A DNA stretch of 10,708 bases from Halobacteriaceae archaeon Tc-Br11_E2g27. GTDB taxonomy: Archaea; Halobacteriota; Halobacteria; Halobacteriales; Haloarculaceae. Under the pieces are notes generated by a model, which saw only the letters and a list, made by a program, of their open reading frames with translations, did not search any database and was not told the origin of the DNA. The position numbers were made by a program, and so were the translations under genes. Every line of letters starts with the position of its first letter. Within the stretch, counting starts at the first letter, position 1. Shown piece by piece: positions 6,368-10,708 of this stretch. The stretch spans positions 1 through 10,708 of the forward strand of contig LKNH01000065.1 of NCBI GenBank assembly GCA_001564135.1, read 5' to 3'.

Positions 6368-8062
6368 GTGTCCCTCTCGTTTGATGGAGCCGTTTTGGAA
6401 CTAGTCAGTCTGGTCGCACTAGTGTTTTCACTCGTGCTGTCGGCGGTAGTTCTCTCTCGATATAGTCGGCTTGAGGACCCTGTCGGGTTGCTTCGTGAGC
6501 GATTCGTCTATGGCATTCCGTGGGGAACAGCAATCGTCATTGCACTGGTCTATACGGTCTATTATCTCGTCCAAGGTGGGGGTGAAGATGGCGGGCCAAT
6601 CATGACCGCGTTTCGGTCTTGGTCGCTATGGTATCCGCAGGGAGCGCTTTTTTCGTCGTTTGCTCATGCCAGCCACTCTCATCTACAGGGCAACGTCCTG
6701 GGAGCAATCGTCTTCGCACCGATTGTTGAGTATGTTTGGGGACATTATCGCTTCGAGCAGGAGAATAGCTCTGAGCAGCACTCGGACAACGAGACAAACT
6801 CGGTACGTAACCGATTAGTTGCGACTCCTCCCGGACGAATTGCGGTCTTTGTCGCCGCAGTGGTTGTCGTTGGCTTGCTTGGCAGTCTACTGGTGCCTGG
6901 AGCAGTCATTGGCTTTTCGGGGCTTGTCTTTGCGTTTGCTGGCTTTGCGCTCGTTGTGAAGCCGCTGGTGACAATCGTTGCAATTCTTGGTTTGCAGGTC
7001 CTCCGGCTTCTCGTCCGGGCGTTCGAATCCCCAATCGTGACGGCAACGGCAGAGCCACGGTTTGTCACGCCATCGTGGGCAGATGTTGCGTTACAGGGTC
7101 ATCTTTTTGGTGTCCTCATTGGTGCAGTTCTTGCAGTGGGATTACTCAGGTTAAGAAACCAGCAACCGGAAATCGTCTACGTTTGGTATGCAGCACTCGT
7201 TTTTGCCGTGACGCGCTCGATGGAAGCCGTGTACTGGTATCTTGGAACTGACCAGTATATTCTGTTCCGGGCCGTGGGAACTGCCGGTATTATTCTGCTT
7301 GCAGTCGTGATTGCGGTTGCCGCTGCCGGCCCTCGACCGGGAGATAACACTCCACGATGGCAACGACTTCCAGCATTGAGGCCTGTTGCTATTGGATTAC
7401 TCACTGTGTCACTGGTAGTACTTTCAATTGGCGGCTTTGCCTATAGCATCGCTCCCGTTAGCCCTGGTGAGGAAATCGAGGCGGCTTCGGAGAATCAACT
7501 CGAAGTGGGTGATTATACCATCACCTACGCGGAAGGCGTCGAAGACCAGTATATCGGTGCGGTGAGTGTGCCCCCGCTCTGGGAGCCATCCGTGACCGTG
7601 AGTGGCGTTATTATTACGAGCGATGAACGTAACGTCTGGGAACGTGCTGTTTCTGCCAACGAGCTAGCGTTTGATGGGCGGGTAACGATTCCAGTTGGGG
7701 ATGCAACGTGGCGCGAACTCGTTCATATCGACCGAACAGCGTGGTCATTTACCGAAGGGAACAGCACTGCGAAGGTCTTCGGAACGGTCAGTGATGAGTC
7801 ATGGACGCTCCTGTATCGTGATTCCCCCGCGAAAAGCGATGTTACAGTAAACAATGCGAATCTGAGCATTGAGCCAGTGGATGAGTTCTATAACCTCACT
7901 GTAGAAAGAGACGACCAGGTGATTGACTCGAAGCGATTACCGACGGCAAACGAGACGTTTACCATCGATGGGGTTGAGTACGAACGAGTCAACGACGATT
8001 TGATGGTCCGCCACGAGGGAACTGAATTTACCGTCGCCCAATTCCAGACACGTGAGCAGTAG
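6368..8062 (+). CDS. Rhomboid-family intramembrane serine protease with C-terminal soluble domain
   Basis: 564 aa from the GTG start chosen because a TATA-like element lies 28 bp before it. Hydrophobic helices lie near residues 9-30 and 48-68, followed by the rhomboid signatures. H100-x4-H105-x3-N109 (within HASHSHLQGN) matches the HxxxxHxxxN of the second core helix. GFSG (182-185) gives nucleophile Ser184. GHLFG gives catalytic His245. More helices follow up to about residue 361. The catalytic Ser-His dyad is therefore intact, and the protein should cleave transmembrane substrates in the cytoplasmic membrane. A charged, Ser/Asn-rich loop (about 132-147) separates helices. After the last helix about 200 residues form a beta-rich soluble region with several NxT/NxS sites, probably on the cell surface; I recognise no domain there. 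The gene converges on the METTL5-like gene with 8 bp between stops. Substrates are unknown. Confidence 0.85.
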   Translation: MSLSFDGAVLELVSLVALVFSLVLSAVVLSRYSRLEDPVGLLRERFVYGIPWGTAIVIALVYTVYYLVQGGGEDGGPIMTAFRSWSLWYPQGALFSSFAHASHSHLQGNVLGAIVFAPIVEYVWGHYRFEQENSSEQHSDNETNSVRNRLVATPPGRIAVFVAAVVVVGLLGSLLVPGAVIGFSGLVFAFAGFALVVKPLVTIVAILGLQVLRLLVRAFESPIVTATAEPRFVTPSWADVALQGHLFGVLIGAVLAVGLLRLRNQQPEIVYVWYAALVFAVTRSMEAVYWYLGTDQYILFRAVGTAGIILLAVVIAVAAAGPRPGDNTPRWQRLPALRPVAIGLLTVSLVVLSIGGFAYSIAPVSPGEEIEAASENQLEVGDYTITYAEGVEDQYIGAVSVPPLWEPSVTVSGVIITSDERNVWERAVSANELAFDGRVTIPVGDATWRELVHIDRTAWSFTEGNSTAKVFGTVSDESWTLLYRDSPAKSDVTVNNANLSIEPVDEFYNLTVERDDQVIDSKRLPTANETFTIDGVEYERVNDDLMVRHEGTEFTVAQFQTREQ

Positions 8063-8070
8063 TGCTGACG

Positions 8071-8694
8071 TTATTCCCACTCAATTCTGAAGAGTTCAAC
8101 ATCCAGAACCTTCGAGTCTTCCGTGTGAAACGGGAAGGTCCTGGAGAGGTCAAATTCAGCGGCAAACGCATGGGTGACAGTCCCGCCGTTATCAGCGGCG
8201 AACGACTCGACAAAGTCAGCGCTCCCGGTATTGTGAATTGAGTACGAAACGTCAGCAACCGTCGCAGTCTCTTCAAGAAAAGCCCGGTCTGCGTGTTTGT
8301 TTCCCTTCTGAGCGCCGAATGGCGGATTCATGAGAACGGTTGTAGATTCAGACGTCGACAGCGGGAGGCGAGTCGCATCCCCTCGAATCCACGAGACAGC
8401 CGTCTTCGTAGCAATGCGTCTCTCGTTTTGCTGAGCCGTCGACAGCGGTTCCAGGTCAAGGTCAACGCCGACGACTGCCTTTGGGCCACGGAGTGCCGCT
8501 GCAAGCGCCAACATGCCGGTCCCACAGCCCAAATCAAGGACTGTTTTCCCGTCAATATCTCCCTGTAAATCCGCTGTGTGGACGAGGTGAGCTGCCAACT
8601 CGGGTGGTGTTCGGTACTGTTCTAGTTCCACTCGTGGGTCATCGAACCCTGCCACGACCCCCAACTGCTGGGTTAATTCGCTTTTTGTGGCCAT
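8071..8694 (-). CDS. METTL5-like N6-adenine RNA methyltransferase
   Basis: 207 aa. A Rossmann SAM-binding core shows motif I DLGCGTG (54-60), acidic VGVDLD (75-80) for the SAM ribose, GDATRLP (105-111), and the catalytic NPPF (123-126) typical of enzymes methylating an exocyclic amine of adenine. The N-terminal stretch RVELEQYRTPPELAAHL is typical of METTL5/COG2263 proteins, and GNKHADRAFLE follows NPPF as in that group. Human METTL5 makes m6A in 18S rRNA, so modification of the matching 16S rRNA adenosine is the likely role; this is inference from the family. Three ATGs are possible (8703, 8697, 8694). I chose 8694 because the family begins near MAT-type ends. A TATA-like element at 8721-8728 suits 8694 or 8697. 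It diverges from the small gene at 8809. Confidence 0.85.
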   Translation of the reverse strand: MATKSELTQQLGVVAGFDDPRVELEQYRTPPELAAHLVHTADLQGDIDGKTVLDLGCGTGMLALAAALRGPKAVVGVDLDLEPLSTAQQNERRIATKTAVSWIRGDATRLPLSTSESTTVLMNPPFGAQKGNKHADRAFLEETATVADVSYSIHNTGSADFVESFAADNGGTVTHAFAAEFDLSRTFPFHTEDSKVLDVELFRIEWE

Positions 8695-8720
8695 CATCTG
8701 CATTGAATACGTAGTACGAA

Positions 8721-8728
8721 TGTAAAAA
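8721..8728 (-). promoter_or_regulatory. Candidate TATA box for the METTL5-like gene
   Basis: On the minus strand this reads TTTTTACA, about 27 bp before the ATGs at 8694/8697. The spacing suits a leaderless or near-leaderless mRNA. Confidence 0.4.
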
Positions 8729-8748
8729 CTTTGTTTGATTATCTGAGG

Positions 8749-8756
8749 TTATATAG
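8749..8756 (+). promoter_or_regulatory. Candidate TATA box for the small gene at 8809
   Basis: TTATATAG is the best TATA match in the divergent region. Transcription would start near 8778-8780. This coincides with an in-frame ATG at 8779, or leaves a leader of about 30 nt before the ATG at 8809. Its downstream edge overlaps a 5-bp inverted repeat, ATAGT-TGG-ACTAT (8753-8765), which might be a repressor site. Confidence 0.45.
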
Positions 8757-8808
8757 TTGGACTATCGGCGACGGACAAATGTATAGGGCTCACTGTCAAA
8801 AGGGAGGT

Positions 8809-9093
8809 ATGGCAGACGAAACTGTTACAGTAACCCTCGAAGCGGGAGATGCACAGGATGAAATCACTGTTCCAGCAGGAATTCTCGACCTGTTGAGCGA
8901 GGAAGGAGAAGAGCCGCTTGAGGTTGTTGGCGACCTAGCGCTGCTTGGACTTGCACAACAGGCACATGGAATCGTTCACCACAGCCATGGCGAAGTCAGC
9001 GAGGAAATCGAAGAGGCTGAAGCACTGACGATGGAGCTGTTCGAAGAGCGGTTTGGTCAGTCCTTCGGCGAGATGACCGGCCACAGTCACTGA
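8809..9093 (+). CDS. Small acidic His-containing haloarchaeal protein, DUF7545-like
   Basis: 94 aa, with no signal peptide or membrane helix. The N-terminal third looks beta-stranded (ADETVTVTLEAG, EITVPAGILDLL). The C-terminal part is helical (EEIEEAEALTMELFEERFG). Histidines cluster in two places: AHGIVHHSHGEV (His53, 57, 58, 60) and the final GHSH (His92, 94), which could together bind a metal ion. The family call (haloarchaeal DUF7545) is from memory and uncertain, and I know of no function. The start at 8809 follows the MADE-type N-terminus I associate with the family, and GGAGGT abuts it directly at 8803-8808. An alternative in-frame ATG at 8779 adds ten residues and would give a leaderless mRNA. 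The gene may be cotranscribed with the small membrane protein 50 bp downstream. Confidence 0.7.
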   Translation: MADETVTVTLEAGDAQDEITVPAGILDLLSEEGEEPLEVVGDLALLGLAQQAHGIVHHSHGEVSEEIEEAEALTMELFEERFGQSFGEMTGHSH

Positions 9094-9143
9094 TTCTGTT
9101 TGTCGTTCGAAACTGCTACCTTTCGGTAACAAAAACACTCCAT

Positions 9144-9359
9144 ATGGACGAACCTAGTAAGACGGTTCGCTATCTACAGTGGCTCAGCGAACTTGACCCG
9201 TTTTATCGGATTCTGGTCTACCTTGCGATACTTGCGGGCCTGACGCTCAGTGGCGCTGCCCTCGCTGCTGAGGAGCCCATTTTTTTGCTGGCGGGCATAT
9301 TCTGGCTCGTCGTCGGCTCAGGAGTCGTCTGGTTTGCGACCCGGTTTGAATCAGATTGA
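9144..9359 (+). CDS. Small two-helix membrane protein, hypothetical
   Basis: 71 aa. A short, charged N-terminus (MDEPSKTVRYLQWLSELD) precedes two hydrophobic helices, about residues 22-42 and 46-66, separated by a short AEEP turn. A short FESD tail ends the protein. The arrangement suggests a hairpin in the cytoplasmic membrane. I recognise no family and no functional residue. It lies 50 bp after the His-containing protein, on the same strand. I see no clear TATA box in the gap, so cotranscription is plausible. Its stop is 12 bp from the stop of the convergent glycosylase gene. Coding status rests on the intact frame, the membrane-protein composition and the tight fit between neighbours. Confidence 0.65.
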   Translation: MDEPSKTVRYLQWLSELDPFYRILVYLAILAGLTLSGAALAAEEPIFLLAGIFWLVVGSGVVWFATRFESD

Positions 9360-9371
9360 CAGCCCCTCAAT

Positions 9372-10301
9372 TTATTTCGTACTTTGAATCGGGCCCTTTG
9401 GAGCTTCCTCACCTGCATGTCGTAAGTAATGGAAGAGATACGTTTGAGTATAACCGGCAAAGGTGGGGCCAAGACGGTCGCGGATTGCGGCCGAAGTTTC
9501 GCTGTAATTACCGCGGTCACACCCTGGATAGTACTCTGCAATCGTTTTCCGTATCCATGTATCAAGCGGGACTGCTTCAAGGAAATCCAGTGCAAACAAC
9601 AAGACACAGTCGGCTACCTTGTCACCGACACCGACAAACTGGGTGAGATAGTCTCTTGCCTCTTCGTATGAACGGTCACGTGCGGTTTCCGGACTCGTTC
9701 CATCTGCAACCATTTCTGCGGTACGTTTGACATAGGGTGCCCGATAGCCAAGCGAGAGGTCACGAAGTTCCGGCTCCGTTGCGTCTGCAAGCTGTGCGGG
9801 TGTCGGATACGCGTAATACGTACTGTCACCGAATGAGATTGGCGTTCCGTAAGTTTCTCGAAGCGCCTGTTGCATCTCGTGGATTCGGGTCACGTGCATC
9901 TGCGCCGAGCAAATGAACGAAATAAGAGAGGGGAACGTCGGGTCACGGACAATTCGCATGCCCCAGTACTGTTCAAATGCTGTCTCAATGAGCGGGTCTG
10001 TGGGTGTTTTTGCCCGGATCCCGTCAAGGTCGTCAGTCAACCGAAGCCGTTTTTTGAGAATCGGTGTTGCGTCGACAGTTGATTCCCACTCTAATTTACC
10101 GTTGTGCTGTCGCACTCGAATAACTGCGGGGGCTTCGGGTTCCCGTGTGGTCGTCAGATACCAGCTTTCGCCACCATAGACTGTCTCATCCTGGTAATCA
10201 TTTCCATCTACACGCCACCAGAGATATGACTGACCACTTTCAACTGTTGACTGCAAATCAAAGGGTCCAGTATTTTCTAACTCGAGTGTCCCGCGTTCCA
10301 T
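9372..10301 (-). CDS. ogg: 8-oxoguanine DNA glycosylase/AP lyase, OGG1 family
   Basis: 309 aa. The N-terminal domain (about 1-100) holds SGQSYLWWR (22-30), equivalent to the SGQSFRW of human OGG1, whose Gly42 reads N7-H of 8-oxoguanine. The helical domain contains SFICSAQMHVTRIHEMQ (128-144), aligned with the SFICSSNNNIARI segment of OGG1. The helix-hairpin-helix and catalytic region is FVGVGDKVADCVLLFAL (222-238), with Lys228 as the Schiff-base lysine, followed by VPLDTW with Asp247 as the catalytic Asp. Both catalytic residues are present, so it should excise oxidised guanine and nick the abasic site. The length is normal for full OGG1-type enzymes. The ATG at 10301 directly precedes the conserved N-terminal region. 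It diverges from the UPF0212 gene across a region containing a large palindrome. Confidence 0.9.
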   Translation of the reverse strand: MERGTLELENTGPFDLQSTVESGQSYLWWRVDGNDYQDETVYGGESWYLTTTREPEAPAVIRVRQHNGKLEWESTVDATPILKKRLRLTDDLDGIRAKTPTDPLIETAFEQYWGMRIVRDPTFPSLISFICSAQMHVTRIHEMQQALRETYGTPISFGDSTYYAYPTPAQLADATEPELRDLSLGYRAPYVKRTAEMVADGTSPETARDRSYEEARDYLTQFVGVGDKVADCVLLFALDFLEAVPLDTWIRKTIAEYYPGCDRGNYSETSAAIRDRLGPTFAGYTQTYLFHYLRHAGEEAPKGPIQSTK

Positions 10302-10325
10302 TACTCATTGACAGGGCTGGGAATG

Positions 10326-10335
10326 TCTTTTGTTT
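10326..10335 (-). promoter_or_regulatory. Candidate TATA box for ogg
   Basis: On the minus strand this reads AAACAAAAGA, centred about 29 bp before the start codon at 10301. It is a weak TATA match assigned by position. It lies 7 bp from the left arm of the palindrome at 10343-10426. Confidence 0.35.
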
Positions 10336-10342
10336 GTCGAAG

Positions 10343-10426
10343 CTATACCGGTCGACGGAAGCTGTGATAGATTCGTCACCACCCGTCCTGCGTGAGAACT
10401 ATCAATTGTTCCGTCGACCGCTATAG
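10343..10426. repeat. 84-bp interrupted palindrome between divergent promoters
   Basis: The outer arms are 10343-10360 and 10409-10426. Each is 18 bp, with 17 of 18 positions complementary, and each contains the GTCGAC palindrome. Symmetry continues inward: TGATAG (10365-10370) with CTATCA (10399-10404), TTC (10372-10374) with GAA (10396-10398), and TCAC (10376-10379) with GTGA (10392-10395). The apical loop is about 12 nt. About 30 base pairs could form in total, with one 4x4 internal loop and two single-base bulges. No target-site duplication is visible. It could be paired operators for two divergent genes, a structured RNA, or a tiny palindromic mobile element. Confidence 0.7.
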
Positions 10427-10435
10427 GCCTAACCT

Positions 10436-10443
10436 TCATATTA
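10436..10443 (+). promoter_or_regulatory. Candidate TATA box for the UPF0212 gene
   Basis: TCATATTA is centred about 25 bp before the ATG at 10465 and suits a leaderless mRNA. It begins 9 bp beyond the right arm of the palindrome, nearly mirroring the arrangement on the ogg side. Confidence 0.4.
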
Positions 10444-10464
10444 CTTGCCAGTCAAACATCGTAT

Positions 10465-10708
10465 ATGAACTGCAGAGTTGTCGTCGAAGCCGCTGTGCCC
10501 GTGTATGATGTGGAAACACCGGATGAAGCCATTCGAATTGCCATCTCGAAAACCGGGGAGATGCTCAATCCGGACCTCAACTACGTCGAAATAAACATGG
10601 GTGAGCGAACGTCGCCATCCGGCGAGGAGTTGCCACCAGCGTTTATCGCCGCCGATGAAGCCCTCGTTGCTCTAGAGCTCGAAATGACCGTCTTCAACGT
10701 TGAGCGAG
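10465..10708 (+). CDS. UPF0212/DUF555 family protein, N-terminal part
   Basis: The first 81 codons are visible and the gene continues past the window end. The N-terminus (MNCRVVVEAAVPVYDV), the central ISKTGEMLNPDLNYVEINMG and the later AFIAADEALVALELEMTVFN match my memory of archaeal UPF0212 (DUF555), whose function I do not know. Members outside the haloarchaea that I recall carry a CPxCG zinc-ribbon-like motif just after the YVEI strand. Here the equivalent stretch reads RTSPSGEE (residues 48-55) with no cysteine. The ATG at 10465 has a TATA-like element about 25 bp upstream and is the natural start. It is divergent from ogg, with the large palindrome between them. Confidence 0.85.
   Translation, partial: MNCRVVVEAAVPVYDVETPDEAIRIAISKTGEMLNPDLNYVEINMGERTSPSGEELPPAFIAADEALVALELEMTVFNVER

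Noticed and set aside
8731..8808. Longer TTG-initiated N-terminus for the small protein at 8809
   Set aside because: It would require transcription through the best TATA element (8749-8756), and the added residues look non-coding. Only the shorter extension from ATG 8779 remains a real alternative.

Overview
The window looks like chromosomal DNA from a halophilic archaeon (class Halobacteria). The predicted proteins are strongly acidic and rich in Asp and Glu. Several genes have a TATA-like element about 25-30 bp before the start codon, as expected for leaderless haloarchaeal mRNAs. The families are typical of the group: a bacterio-opsin-activator (Bat)-type regulator, haloarchaeal DUF proteins, a TrmJ-type methyltransferase, archaeal MptE, a METTL5-like methyltransferase and an UPF0212/DUF555 protein. 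Base composition looks moderate, near 50% GC by eye, which is low for most haloarchaea. No IS element, CRISPR array, tRNA or rRNA was seen, so this looks like core chromosome rather than an island.

Layout. The window opens with the tail of a small protein (1-79, +). A DUF5799-like gene (257-724, -) follows, diverging from a signalling pair: a soluble PAS histidine kinase (913-1905, +) and a PAS-GAF-BAT-HTH regulator (1945-3486, +). A TrmJ-type RNA methyltransferase (3501-4322, -) converges on the regulator. It diverges from a pterin/folate operon in which folP (4455-5606, +) and mptE (5609-6307, +) are separated by 2 bp. MptE should make the pterin diphosphate that the FolP-like enzyme condenses, so the two genes encode consecutive steps.

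Next is a rhomboid-type intramembrane protease with an extra C-terminal soluble domain (6368-8062, +). A METTL5-like methyltransferase (8071-8694, -) converges on it. Two small plus-strand genes follow: a His-containing acidic protein (8809-9093) and a two-helix membrane protein (9144-9359). An OGG1-type DNA glycosylase (9372-10301, -) diverges from an UPF0212/DUF555 gene cut by the window end (10465-10708, +).

The most interesting non-coding signals are two. One is an 84-bp interrupted palindrome (10343-10426) lying between the divergent promoters of the glycosylase and UPF0212 genes, with an 18-bp arm next to each predicted TATA box. The other is the control region of the histidine kinase, which holds an 8-bp inverted repeat next to a TATA box and a small leader hairpin. 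I did not find a clearly new multi-gene system. The best candidates for something undescribed are the palindrome and the extra domains on the rhomboid and FolP proteins.
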